Assembly (NCBI GenBank): GCA_021819825.1
Contig: JAKAEZ010000010.1
Location: 1 to 64,000 of the forward strand
DNA length: 64,000 nt
Direction of reading: 5' to 3'
From: Planctomycetota bacterium
GTDB taxonomy: Bacteria; Planctomycetota; Phycisphaerae; WQYP01
Part shown: positions 27,201 to 35,147 of the stretch, one piece after another
How the letters are laid out: each line of letters opens with the position of its first letter
How positions within the stretch are numbered: position 1 is the stretch's first letter
The notes under the pieces: model-generated
What the model was told of the DNA's origin: nothing
Database searches by the model: none
The model's input: only the letters and a program-made list of their open reading frames with translations
Position numbers and translations under genes: made by a program

Positions 27201-27446
27201 CGCCAGGCACAGATCGCTGAAATGTTCGGCGATTTGTGATCTGATGGTTTGAACTTGGGATTCCGCAAGCCCTTTAATGTATTTGGCGCTTTGAGAATTT
27301 TCTGCCCACCCGTGCCATAAATGGTCGGCCAGGCCTTGTGCTTGCTGTGCCAGTTCCGGACCATGGCGGTGGAATACTTCTCGTTCCTGCGGCGAATGCC
27401 GCCGTGCGTCAGCGAGATGTAATACCTCCGCCAGATTCTTGGCCAT
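24243..27446 (-). CDS. GAF-GAF-GGDEF-EAL cyclic di-GMP protein with globin-like head and CZB-like tail
   Basis: Domains in order over 1067 residues: an all-helical head (1-160) resembling a sensor globin; two GAF domains (about 165-325 and 335-500); GGDEF (about 520-680) with an intact IGGDEFG; EAL (about 690-930); and a tail of 130 residues. In EAL the first motif reads EML, but Asn (SVNIGS), Glu (EITEV), DDFGTG, Lys (ELKLG) and EGVE are kept, so activity is possible. The tail has CPTGLWI and HIKRH, like a zinc-binding CZB domain (inference). In the head, the place where a proximal His would be expected has no His. AAGGTG precedes the ATG. Confidence 0.85.
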   Translation of the reverse strand: MAKNLAEVLHLADARRHSPQEREVFHRHGPELAQQAQGLADHLWHGWAENSQSAKYIKGLAESQVQTIRSQIAEHFSDLCLADYDAIRADNQIALGALAQQLALKEQWISDTYKAASQFLEPVFKKFSSHDGDLLGSAVRKQLQLDEGCALIGYRQAHQESLQQHEALYEAIRVANQLLSHHTDAGILLDSIVNTLAHHLKAPLLGIGFINPRTGHIRIRTSAGPAKAYFSNLTLSASAEVPEGRGPGGRALSANHVMQVDNFAEDPTFDPWRIQAQRFGLVGSITAPFKTRRGQQGFLSMYRTADIPFPEGTANLLQQLARDIGGALDRIHAQRELRRLHSYEDALDAVNQMLLKNPAPGAIFRLLVETIVAHTDAPLAYVRLIDPQTELAEVVSHCGKDAERVLKTQWSISLQGPMGKGVTGRVYRTGREFVVPDALSHGDFVPWREFLKALKLRGAAGFPIGERDKKPEAVIFVGSRQASYFSRPILKLLGRLADNASLALSSHRQRERLEYLSVHDSLTDLPNRAYFERAVTESLGRADRYNRQMAIGILDIDGFKEINDTLGHAAGDDLLRAISQCLAATMRKGDVIARIGGDEFGLILSLVEAADLGIAAERLLRALDEPIHWHGQNIAINVRMGFTIYPVDPTDRDTLLRHADAVLYSAKESGARFEVFQSAIAEKVEQRFRARQNFPAAVKDGKIKFFLQPQANMRVGKLDGLEMLARWREGDKWLSPATFMPVIENDPALICLLGGLAITEAVRLRRRLMAQGLNLRISVNIGSRHLLHPSFLKELDAALADCPDPSFLTLEITEVTALTDMPLAIQRLEEVSLRHISTSLDDFGTGHASLLYAASLPVKELKLGQEFMRGLLIKNAHASVTISALHFAELASTRLIAEGVETREQLAYWLRLGGENIQGYFLARPMEEDQFMTWAANLNLSPQSLPPRYASEDLLLLSRHVSAAERIIRLREMRAAGVPDPLPMDIPPLEKCPTGLWIQQRRAAYGHLPEFTAMDKAHIKRHEVLDPIQHDASLELLEEWCQVMHSLILAIDQDLVRKTASTPLGRD

Positions 27447-27741
27447 CTTGGCACCTTTATCTTAAAAGATGCTCCCGCCCTCTGACAACGCAGCTTAAGG
27501 GATGTTACCGGCGACTATTGTAGAACGCAAACGCTCGATTTCCAACATTTCTTCGCCATGGACGGGTTTCCCCGCAATGGACATTAAGGGCCGCCCCATG
27601 TGTCACAGGCCCCGCTGACAAACACACTCCTTCTGTCTCTGCTTAAGTCTCTTGCCGATATGCACAAGTTCTGCTAACGTTTTGATCTTTGGCGGAAGGA
27701 AATAACCGTACCCGGGCGGGTGATGCCGGCAGTAGTAGAGG
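27447..27741. other. Divergent intergenic region between the GGDEF/EAL gene and shc
   Basis: These 295 bp separate two divergently transcribed genes and must hold both promoters. I see no convincing sigma-70 boxes and no coding frame; a minus-strand frame over 27603-27872 lies mostly inside shc and is rejected. Confidence 0.4.
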
Positions 27742-29778
27742 ATGAAGTTGCAAAAGAGTCGACAAACAGTTACGGCTGTGGCGGTTGGCACCCCGGTATT
27801 GCGCGAAATTGCGGCACCTGCTGGGCCTTCCGTGGAGGCCATGGAATCGCTTTCCCAGGCGGACCTGAACACGATGATGGATCAGATGGAGTTAACGTCG
27901 GAGGAGTTGGATACCGCCGTAGACCGTGCCACGGGAGCTTTGCTCTCCAAGCAGCAGCGTGAAGGCTATTGGGTCGGAGAGTTGCAGGGAGATAGTATTC
28001 TGGAATCAGAGTACATTCTTCTAAAATTTATTCTCAGCCAGGAACTTGACCCCGCGCTGCCCAAAATCGCCAATTATCTTCGCAGTATTCAGCAAGCCGA
28101 TGGCGGCTGGAGCCTGTTTCCGGGCGGCAACAGTGATTTAAGTGGTACCGTCAAGGGTTATTTTGCTCTCAAGCTTATGGGGGACGACCCCGAGGCTCCG
28201 CACATGCGTGTGGCTCGTCAGGTCATCAGGCATCTGGGCGGAGCGGAGCAATGCAACAGCTTTTCCAAGTTCTATCTCGCCGCCCTGGGGCAAATCAGTT
28301 ACGATGCCTGCCCCAGCATTCCACCGGAAATTATTCTTCTACCCAAATGGATTTATTTTAACTTATATGCCGTTTCCGCGTGGAGCCGCACGATGATTCT
28401 GCCGCTGGCAATTGTCAGCGCTTATCGTCCAATACGCACATTGCCCAAAGAAATGGGTATTTCCGAACTGTTTAACAATTCGGAGGCCGCTAACAGTACG
28501 GTAGGGCGGCTGAAGGGCTTGCCGCGAAGCTGGCGGGAAATGTTTTTGTTGCTGGATCTATCGCTGAAACGCTATGAAAAAACCGCCATCACGCCGCTAC
28601 GGCCACTGGCGATTCGCGAAGCAGAAAAATGGTTGCTGGAGCACATGGAAGGCTGTGACGGCTTAGGAGCCATTTTCCCGCCCATGGTCTATATTCTCAT
28701 TGTGCTTCGGGTATTGGGTTATGCCGACGACCATCCCGTGGTGCTCAAGGCGCAAAAAGATTTGCGAGACTTGTTTATCGAAGAAGGTGACACCATACGC
28801 ATTCAGCCCTGCTGGTCGCCGGTATGGGACACCGGTATCGCATTGCACGCTTTGGCGGAAACCCATATGCAGCCGGAGGATTCTGTGGCGAAAAAGACCA
28901 CGGACTGGTTGCTGTCCAAGGAATGCCGCACCGGCAGCGATTGGATGAAAAATTGCCCGGATTGTGAACCCAGCGGCTGGTATTTTGAATTTAATAATCC
29001 GCATTATCCTGATGTGGATGATACCGCCATGGTGACCATGGCATTGAAACGGTTGGGCGGCAAAGCCGCCGAGGCGGCGGTCGGCCGCGGGGTCAATTGG
29101 CTTTTGGCGATGCAGAATGATGATGGTGGCTGGGCCGCCTTTGATCGCACCCGGCATCGACCCATTTTAGAACATGTTCCGTTTGCCGATCATAACGCCA
29201 TTCAAGATCCATCCTGCCCGGATATCGCCGGGCGCACGCTGGAGTGCCTGGGGCATTGCGGTATTCCCAATAGCCACCCGGCAGTACGGCAAGCCGTAAA
29301 ATTCCTCAAAGAAACGCAGGAAAAAGAAGGGTGCTGGTTTGGGCGGTGGGGGGTTAATTATATTTATGGTACGTGGCAGGTGCTTACGGGTTTGAATGCT
29401 GTAGGCGAGAAAATGGACCAACGGTTCATCCGCAAAGCGGCCGATTGGTTGCGTTCCTGCCAGAAGCCTGACGGGAGCTGGGGTGAATCGTGCCAGACGT
29501 ATGAAAATCCGGAACTTAAGGGCCGAGGACCCAGCACCGCCTCACAGACCGCGTGGGGGGCCATGGGATTGCTGGCGGCGTCCGGCGCGGATGATCCGGC
29601 GGTGCAAAAAGCCATCCGTTGGCTTACGGATGCCCAGAATCCAGATGGTAACTGGGATGAGCAGTGGTTTACCGGAACTGGGTTTCCGCGGGTTTTTTAT
29701 CTGAAGTATCATTTGTATCGCTTGTATTTTCCGTTAATGGCCCTGGCGCGATTTCGTCGTATTCAGTCGCGTAAGTGA
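27742..29778 (+). CDS. shc: Squalene-hopene cyclase
   Basis: The enzyme cyclises squalene to hopene, the first step to hopanoids, at the membrane. The 678-aa product has the catalytic DxDD motif (DVDD, 424-427), many QW repeats (for example QQADGGWSLFPGG, QNDDGGWAAFD, QKPDGSWGES, QNPDGNWDEQW) and GRWGVNYIYGTWQVL. The first 33 residues are unrelated to the domain; a second ATG at 27841 behind GTGGAGG would remove them and could be the true start. No other hopanoid or squalene synthesis gene is in the window. Confidence 0.95.
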   Translation: MKLQKSRQTVTAVAVGTPVLREIAAPAGPSVEAMESLSQADLNTMMDQMELTSEELDTAVDRATGALLSKQQREGYWVGELQGDSILESEYILLKFILSQELDPALPKIANYLRSIQQADGGWSLFPGGNSDLSGTVKGYFALKLMGDDPEAPHMRVARQVIRHLGGAEQCNSFSKFYLAALGQISYDACPSIPPEIILLPKWIYFNLYAVSAWSRTMILPLAIVSAYRPIRTLPKEMGISELFNNSEAANSTVGRLKGLPRSWREMFLLLDLSLKRYEKTAITPLRPLAIREAEKWLLEHMEGCDGLGAIFPPMVYILIVLRVLGYADDHPVVLKAQKDLRDLFIEEGDTIRIQPCWSPVWDTGIALHALAETHMQPEDSVAKKTTDWLLSKECRTGSDWMKNCPDCEPSGWYFEFNNPHYPDVDDTAMVTMALKRLGGKAAEAAVGRGVNWLLAMQNDDGGWAAFDRTRHRPILEHVPFADHNAIQDPSCPDIAGRTLECLGHCGIPNSHPAVRQAVKFLKETQEKEGCWFGRWGVNYIYGTWQVLTGLNAVGEKMDQRFIRKAADWLRSCQKPDGSWGESCQTYENPELKGRGPSTASQTAWGAMGLLAASGADDPAVQKAIRWLTDAQNPDGNWDEQWFTGTGFPRVFYLKYHLYRLYFPLMALARFRRIQSRK

Positions 29779-29864
29779 ACGGGTAACGCAGTGCGACATA
29801 AACTCGCTTGGCTTTACGTTTCGCATTATTTTGGAAAATCGCATATTCGCGTATACGAATTGTC

Positions 29865-29893
29865 TTGACTGTTCGGGTATTGTGAATTATTGT
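29865..29893 (+). promoter_or_regulatory. Promoter of the PEP-CTERM protease gene
   Basis: TTGACT (29865-29870), a 17-bp spacer and TATTGT (29888-29893) give a good sigma-70-like match. It implies a leader of about 90 nt before the ATG at 29993. Confidence 0.5.
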
Positions 29894-29992
29894 TTGGATT
29901 CCTTGGTGGAATTGCTCCTCATGGGTCAGTTGATATTGGCCCGGCCAGGGGAAACATAAATCCCAGAGCGGATATTTTGGATGGAGACGCAG

Positions 29993-31699
29993 ATGAACCG
30001 AAACATAAAAAAAAGACGGCAATTTTCAGCCACCCCAGCCCGTGGGAAAACGCTAAAAAGTCCGAGCCTTCTTCTGGCTTCCGTGGCCTGTGTCTCCGCA
30101 TCGGCGTTATGGCCGATGGCAGCACATGCCACCGCCACCCTGCCTGATGGAGCGGGCGTGGCTGTAGCGCAGGTAGAGGCGAATCTGTTGCAGGGATCGT
30201 CGGGCAAAACCAATGATCAATTTGAAGTGCAAGCCTCCAATAGCTCAAAGGTCTCTTCGGCACCCTTTACGTATATGGATTTCAACGGCTATCTTTCTTC
30301 CAGCGCGGGATATTCATACAGCATTACCAGCGGGACCACCACCACGCTTTATAGTGATTCAGTTTCCACTCATGCCGATACGGTGGCGAGTTACTTTTAT
30401 GGTTCCAGTGGCTATGGCACTGGCGTATCGGGTGTTGATAACATTGACGCGGGCGCTTTTCAGGGCTATTTCCTGGGCATTACCGGCGCTACCAACACGG
30501 CTCCTGTTGCTTTTAATATCCAACATGTCAGTTACACCAGCCCGGCACAAAATGGATCACAAACGTTAAGCCTGCAAAATGTTAAAGTCATTAATCAGAG
30601 CTTTACGGATCAGACCAGCAGCACCAGTGGCGTAAGCGCCGCCAGTTACACAACTTGGATTAACGGGGTCAATGCCGCTTACGATAATTTCACCAATGCC
30701 CATGGCACCATTTTCGTCTCTGCCGTCGGCGATGGATCAGCCACGTATACCACGACCCCCAGCCAGATCAATCCGCCCGCGACGGCTTACAACTCCATCG
30801 CGGTTGGCGCGTATCCCTATTCGTCAACTGCCACAGGATTGGGGCCTACCAATGATGGCCGATCCAAACCGGACATTGTCGCGTCCGGTGCCTTTACCAG
30901 TTACACCACGCCGATTGTTGCCGGCGCAGCGGCCGCGATGGTGCAGGCCGGCACGGCTGCGGATGGTTATTCCAACGCCGACGGCTTGAGTCAAAGTCAG
31001 TATTCCACGGCCGCAACGGATGAACGGACGATTAAAGCACTGTTGCTTAACGGGGCGACAAAGCCCACCGGCTGGACCAATAATTATACCGTAACCAATG
31101 GCACATATACCTATCTGGCACCGGCAGCCAACGCCACAACGCCGCTGGACCCGCGGTATGGCGCGGGCCTCGTGAATCTTGCCAATTCGTATAGCAATCT
31201 TCTGGCGGGTCGTACCGCGGCATCCACAGTGCCCATTGCGCAAAAAGAAGGGTGGGATTTTTCATCCATCAGCAGCAGGATCAGCAATACGGCAAATTAC
31301 ACGTTTGATTTAAGCAATGCCGGTCAGGCGTATGATCTTACAAGCACGCTGGTATGGAATTCTCAGGTGCAGCAGCTTGTTTCAAGAAGTTCCGTGGTTA
31401 CCTACAACGAAACACTCAACAATCTGGACCTGATGCTCTACAACGCCGCAGGCTCCCTCGTTGCCTCGAGTACCAGCACCCTGGATAACGTCCAGCAGAT
31501 TTATAGCTTGAATCTTCTTCCCGGCACGTATCGCCTGGAAGTTTTAGACAATGGCGGTGCCGCATCTTGGGCGGCCACAACGGATTCCTACGCCTTGGCC
31601 TATAATTTTCAAGCCGTTCCGGAACCCGCGTCGTTGTTGCTACTGGCTTTAGGATTCTTGGCCGTGCCATTGCTGCGGCGAAAAAGCCGCAAAGCGTAA
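29993..31699 (+). CDS. Secreted subtilase-like (S8) protein with PEP-CTERM anchor
   Basis: A basic N-terminus and signal peptide end near MAAHATA. The body resembles a subtilisin: THADTVASYFYG aligns with the His motif and DGRSKPDIVASGAFTSYTTP with the Ser motif (S in TSYTTP). The usual Asp motif is replaced by GAGVAVAQVEANL, so the Asp of the triad is in doubt. The C-terminus is a classic PEP-CTERM tag: VPEPASLLLLALGFLAVPLL, then RRKSRKA, which would be cut by an exosortase; none is in the window. GGAG stands 8 nt before the ATG at 29993; an ATG at 29981 is also in frame. Confidence 0.8.
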   Translation: MNRNIKKRRQFSATPARGKTLKSPSLLLASVACVSASALWPMAAHATATLPDGAGVAVAQVEANLLQGSSGKTNDQFEVQASNSSKVSSAPFTYMDFNGYLSSSAGYSYSITSGTTTTLYSDSVSTHADTVASYFYGSSGYGTGVSGVDNIDAGAFQGYFLGITGATNTAPVAFNIQHVSYTSPAQNGSQTLSLQNVKVINQSFTDQTSSTSGVSAASYTTWINGVNAAYDNFTNAHGTIFVSAVGDGSATYTTTPSQINPPATAYNSIAVGAYPYSSTATGLGPTNDGRSKPDIVASGAFTSYTTPIVAGAAAAMVQAGTAADGYSNADGLSQSQYSTAATDERTIKALLLNGATKPTGWTNNYTVTNGTYTYLAPAANATTPLDPRYGAGLVNLANSYSNLLAGRTAASTVPIAQKEGWDFSSISSRISNTANYTFDLSNAGQAYDLTSTLVWNSQVQQLVSRSSVVTYNETLNNLDLMLYNAAGSLVASSTSTLDNVQQIYSLNLLPGTYRLEVLDNGGAASWAATTDSYALAYNFQAVPEPASLLLLALGFLAVPLLRRKSRKA

Positions 31700-31889
31700 G
31701 CCGGATTAATTTGCTACGCAATTTTTGCGCCGGCTCTAATTACGCTGGAGCTTGGGCGAAACCAGACGCTGTGGATGGCCCCTCCAACGCTGGGGTAACT
31801 GGTTTTCATTTTGCTACCGCATTTGATTATCTGCATAGACCTCCTATGATATCTATGGTTTATGTATAAACTTTAGGCCAGGGGATTGT

Positions 31890-32738
31890 ATGTTGGTTGT
31901 TGAGAAAACAGTGATGGGCCCAGTTGAGCTTACGGTGCGGGATCTTGCGCTAATGGTGGACTTCTATCAGCGCAATATTGGATTAAAACTTCTTCCGTCT
32001 GCCGCCAATACCGCGGTATTGGCGGTGGGCGATCGCCCCTTGCTGATACTCAAGGAAAACCCTCAGGCAAAGCCTGCGGGCCGGACAACGGGTTTATATC
32101 ATTTCGCGATTCTGCTGCCATCACGTGCGGCTTTGGCCATGCACTTGCGCCATCTGATACAAAACGGGGTGTCGCTGGAGGGGGCCGCTGATCATCTGGT
32201 TAGTGAGGCGCTGTATCTGGCGGATCCTGAAGGTAACGGCATAGAGATATATCGAGACCGCCCGGAGCATCAGTGGCCACGGGCGAACGGACAATTGTCC
32301 ATGGCCAGTAATCCTCTGGATTTTACTGGTCTGTTGGCCGAGCTGGGGCCGCACGAAGCAATTACGCCGGAGCTGCCGGCGGGGACAATTTTGGGGCATG
32401 TGCATTTGCGGGTATCTGATTTAGCCGCGGCGGAAATATTTTACCGAGATATTCTGGCCATGGACCTGCAGTTGCGTTTTGGACATTCAGCGGCATTTCT
32501 CTCTTATCATGGTTATCACCATCATATTGGTATTAATACCTGGGAAAGCCTGGGTCGCCCGCCCGCGCCATCCGGAGCGCAAGGATTAAGCCAAGTGGCT
32601 ATTACAGTTCCGGACAAGCAACTATGGAATCGTATTGAGGCCGCTGTAAAGCGTGAAAATATACCGATGGTACGCACCGATTCCACGCTGATATTGAGCG
32701 ATCCATCAGGTAATGCCCTGATACTGACCTCGCCCTGA
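31890..32738 (+). CDS. VOC-fold (glyoxalase/extradiol dioxygenase) protein, CatE-like
   Basis: The 282-aa protein has two vicinal-oxygen-chelate modules. In the first, VELTVRDLALMVDFYQRNIG and LYLADPEGNGIEIYRD are seen; in the second, LGHVHLRVSDLAAAEIFYRD, YHHHIGINTW and LILSDPSGNALIL. The pattern matches catechol 2,3-dioxygenase-like CatE proteins of Firmicutes and planctomycetes; the substrate cannot be told. The second module (from 32349) is repeated at 34644. It faces the isochorismatase-fold gene at 35066, now 2.3 kb away. Confidence 0.85.
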   Translation: MLVVEKTVMGPVELTVRDLALMVDFYQRNIGLKLLPSAANTAVLAVGDRPLLILKENPQAKPAGRTTGLYHFAILLPSRAALAMHLRHLIQNGVSLEGAADHLVSEALYLADPEGNGIEIYRDRPEHQWPRANGQLSMASNPLDFTGLLAELGPHEAITPELPAGTILGHVHLRVSDLAAAEIFYRDILAMDLQLRFGHSAAFLSYHGYHHHIGINTWESLGRPPAPSGAQGLSQVAITVPDKQLWNRIEAAVKRENIPMVRTDSTLILSDPSGNALILTSP

Positions 32739-32853
32739 CAGGACAGGCCGGGGTGCCTGAGGTTTATCAGGCTAATCGCGCAGGCGGTAGGGATTGCTAA
32801 CGACTCGCGAGCGTCCGCGGTAACTTGCGGCGACAGACCCGCCGGCCGGGCGT
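32349..32853. repeat. Direct repeat, left copy (VOC module 2 plus hydrolase 3' end)
   Basis: These 505 bp match 34644-35147 with about 16 differences by eye and one 1-bp gap. The copy contains the second VOC module, the intergenic stretch and an inverted remnant of the last 28 or so codons of the hydrolase gene (32771-32853). Confidence 0.9.
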
Positions 32854-32865
32854 CAGGATAAAGAG

Positions 32866-33042
32866 ATGGCCATTCGCCGCAGGAAATTAAGACGCCTATT
32901 TCAAGGACTACTGGCCCTGCGTAGAAGCCTGCCTAAGCGTGATCAGTTATTGCAACGCATGGGCGTGTTGCGGCACGAAGCCGGACGTGCTGCGGCTCTG
33001 GTATCCATTACTATTCCCCAAGCCCACGAGTCGGTAACGGTG
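32866..33042 (+). pseudogene. Possible transposase remnant (IS1634-like)
   Basis: The frame begins MAIRRRKLRRLFQGLLAL and continues LPKRDQLLQRMGVLRHEAGRA (written here in parts), which resembles the KRD..L...GA...AGRA segment of IS4/IS1634-type transposases. After about 60 codons the frame runs antisense through the SDR gene and loses resemblance. It sits exactly between the left direct repeat and the inserted SDR gene. The assignment is from memory of the family and is weak. Confidence 0.3.
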
Positions 33043-33048
33043 GATCAA

Positions 33049-33801
33049 TCAGATGCCGGAACCGCCCGAGATGTAAATCGTTTCTCCGGTGATGTGCCGC
33101 GCATCATCCGAGGCCAGAAAAATCGTCGGCAGTGCTATATCCTCGGGTCGGGCGACGCGGCCCAGCGGGGTGCCGGCTACGGCACCTTTCTCAAAGTCGG
33201 AACCCGCGATCCCGGCCGAAATCGCGCCGTCGGTGATGACCAGTCCGGGATTGACCGCATTTACACGAATATTTCGCGGCCCCAGTTCTTTCGCCAGTAC
33301 TTTGGTAATCGAGTCCACTGCTCCCTTAGTCCCGGAATATACGGCAGTGGCTGGTGGTGCCAGCGTGCTTACAATGGAACTGACGTTCACGATCGCCCCG
33401 CCGCCGGTAGGGAACAGGGGAATCGCCGCCTTGGTGCATAGCAGCATGCCCAGAACATTTGTGTCGAAAAGCCGACGGTACATATCAACGGTAAATTCCT
33501 CTATCGGTGCGAATGTATATACGCCCGCGTTGTTGACCAGCACGTCTACCCGGCCGAATGTCGCCTTCGTTTTCTCAAAGAGCACCGCAACTTCATCGGC
33601 ATTGGCAACATTGGCACCCACGGCTGTAGCCCGTCCTCCCGCAGATACGATTTCCTTGACCACTTTGTCCGCCCCCTCCCGGCCGGCGGCGTAATTGACC
33701 ACCACCGCTGCACCTTCAGCAGCAAACGCCCTGGCAATCGCCGCCCCGATACCCTTCGAAGCACCCGTAATCACCGCCACCTTATTCGTAAGTTTACCCA
33801 T
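33049..33801 (-). CDS. Short-chain dehydrogenase/reductase, FabG-like
   Basis: The 250-aa NAD(P)-dependent oxidoreductase has TGASKGIG (cofactor loop), VLVNNAGVY, the catalytic Ser (VNVSSIVS) and YSGTKGAV (YxxxK), and ends with ITGETIYISGGSGI, usual for classical SDRs. The start is the ATG at 33801 behind AGGAGA; the open frame reaches 33867 but only through promoter DNA. It lies downstream of an Rrf2-family regulator on the same strand with its own promoter between, so the regulator probably controls it. It is part of the segment between the 505-bp repeats. Confidence 0.93.
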   Translation of the reverse strand: MGKLTNKVAVITGASKGIGAAIARAFAAEGAAVVVNYAAGREGADKVVKEIVSAGGRATAVGANVANADEVAVLFEKTKATFGRVDVLVNNAGVYTFAPIEEFTVDMYRRLFDTNVLGMLLCTKAAIPLFPTGGGAIVNVSSIVSTLAPPATAVYSGTKGAVDSITKVLAKELGPRNIRVNAVNPGLVITDGAISAGIAGSDFEKGAVAGTPLGRVARPEDIALPTIFLASDDARHITGETIYISGGSGI

Positions 33802-33839
33802 GGACTGTCTCCTGTTAATCCAACAACCAAACCGCGATA

Positions 33840-33871
33840 ATAATAGCCATAATTGTGCGTGTGTCAAGCAC
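33840..33871 (-). promoter_or_regulatory. SDR promoter with overlapping palindromic operator
   Basis: On the minus strand TTGACA (33862-33867), a 16-bp spacer and TATTAT (33840-33845) form a near-consensus promoter. On the plus strand GTGCGTG-TGT-CAAGCAC (33855-33871) is an inverted repeat with one mismatch that covers the -35 box. Its place suggests the binding site of the neighbouring Rrf2 regulator (inference). Confidence 0.6.
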
Positions 33872-33920
33872 GTTAATAATCATTTGTTGTGATCGCTTGC
33901 GCGCCACCCATCGGATGGCT

Positions 33921-34400
33921 TTAAGGCCGACGGCGAAAACCCCCGGGACGCGAAGCGCCGCGCCTTGATTCTGTGGCCGCCTGGCGGCAGACATCGGCGG
34001 CAAGTTGGGCAATCGTGGCGTGGGAAAGAGTTTCCAGAATAGCTGCGCCCAGTTCTGCTTCAACACGCCGCAGTGAACCGCGAAGATTAACACTCACGGG
34101 GCAAAGCGGGCAGACGGCGTATTGATGCGATAGTGTGACCAATGGATACCCCAATGCCAGCGAAACATCGCGCAGCGTGATTCTTGTCGCCGGTACCGCC
34201 AGATGCGTTCTACCATGTCTGCCGCGAGTCGTTTTAACCAGTCCGGCTTTAGCCAATGCGGATACTGATTTTCGGATAAAAGTGACGTCCGTGTTGACGC
34301 TGGCGGCCAACCGCGCCGAGTTGGCTCCCTGCTTTCCGCAAAAGGCAAGAGCGACGAGGATGTGCGTTGCAATCGCAAATTGAACACTGCTTACAGGCAT
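33921..34400 (-). CDS. Rrf2-family transcriptional regulator
   Basis: The 159-aa protein has the N-terminal winged helix (VQFAIATHILVALAF, NSARLAASVNTDVTFIRKS, LVKTTRGRHGRTHLA) of Rrf2 proteins. Two cysteines (C97, C100 in CPLC) occupy the region where IscR/NsrR have three Fe-S ligands, so a cluster of that type is doubtful; thiol sensing is an alternative. The tail is arginine-rich. The start is ATG 34400. It precedes the SDR gene by 119 bp and likely represses it through the palindrome at 33855-33871. Confidence 0.82.
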   Translation of the reverse strand: MPVSSVQFAIATHILVALAFCGKQGANSARLAASVNTDVTFIRKSVSALAKAGLVKTTRGRHGRTHLAVPATRITLRDVSLALGYPLVTLSHQYAVCPLCPVSVNLRGSLRRVEAELGAAILETLSHATIAQLAADVCRQAATESRRGASRPGGFRRRP

Positions 34401-34582
34401 CGTGCCGCACAATTCCTTCCGCCGCGACGCACACGCGGCATAACCGTCATATTCCGCGGTCGCTCACGAACTATCGGTGGCAATGAAAGCTCGGCCGCCT
34501 TTAACACCTGACATACTGCACGTTCGCATGCCGGTAGGCCCTGAACCTTAATGGGCACACCTATGATAACCCGCAGCGAAAT

Positions 34583-34604
34583 CAAGTCGCAAGGCTGCGA
34601 CTTG
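34583..34604. repeat. Perfect hairpin near the right edge of the insert
   Basis: CAAGTCGCA pairs perfectly with TGCGACTTG across AGGC. It lies 40 bp before the right direct repeat; GGCGACTTAAGGCGACC follows. No T tract is present. Confidence 0.5.
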
Positions 34605-34643
34605 AGGCGGCGACTTAAGGCGACCTAAAATCGTCACTGGGCT

Positions 34644-35033
34644 CCGCACGAAGCAATTACGCCGGAGCTGCCGGCGGGGACAATTTTGGGGCATGTGCAT
34701 TTGCGGGTATCTGATTTAGCTGCGGCGGAAATATTTTACCGAGATATTCTGGCCATGGACCTGCAGTTGCGTTTTGGACATTCAGCGGCATTTCTCGCTT
34801 ATCATGGTTATCACCATCATATTGGTATTAATACCTGGGAAAGCCTGGGTCGCCCGCCCGCGCCATCTGGAGCGCAAGGATTAAGCCAAGTGGCTATTAC
34901 AGTTCCGGACAAGCAACTATGGAATCGTATTGAGGCCGCTGTAAAGCGTGAAAATATACCGATGGTACGCACCGATTCCACGCTGATATTGCGCGATCCA
35001 TCCGGTAATACCCTGGTACTTATGTCGCCCTGA
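34644..35033 (+). pseudogene. Truncated VOC-fold gene (second module only)
   Basis: The fragment encodes the second module of the VOC protein (LGHVHLRVSDLAAAEIFYRD to GNTLVLMSP) but lacks the first half. The open part begins at 34686 without a ribosome binding site. It arose with the 505-bp repeat; the last codons have drifted from the left copy (ILRDPSGNTLVLMSP instead of ILSDPSGNALILTSP). Confidence 0.85.
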
Positions 35034-35147
35034 CAGGCAGGCCGGGGTGCCTGTGGTTTATCAAGTTAATCGCGCAGGCGGTAGGGATTGCTAACGACTC
35101 GCGAGCGTCCGCGGTAACTTGCGGCGGCGGACCCGGCGGCCGGGCGT
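34644..35147. repeat. Direct repeat, right copy
   Basis: This matches 32349-32853 at about 97 percent. It carries the second VOC module without its first half, then the intact 3' end of the hydrolase gene on the minus strand. Confidence 0.9.

Noticed and set aside
33089-33694. 201-codon plus-strand frame opposite the SDR gene
   Set aside because: Antisense shadow of a gene with full SDR motifs.
34391-34585. 64-codon minus-strand frame upstream of the Rrf2 gene
   Set aside because: No family recognised and no ribosome binding site; it overlaps the Rrf2 start.
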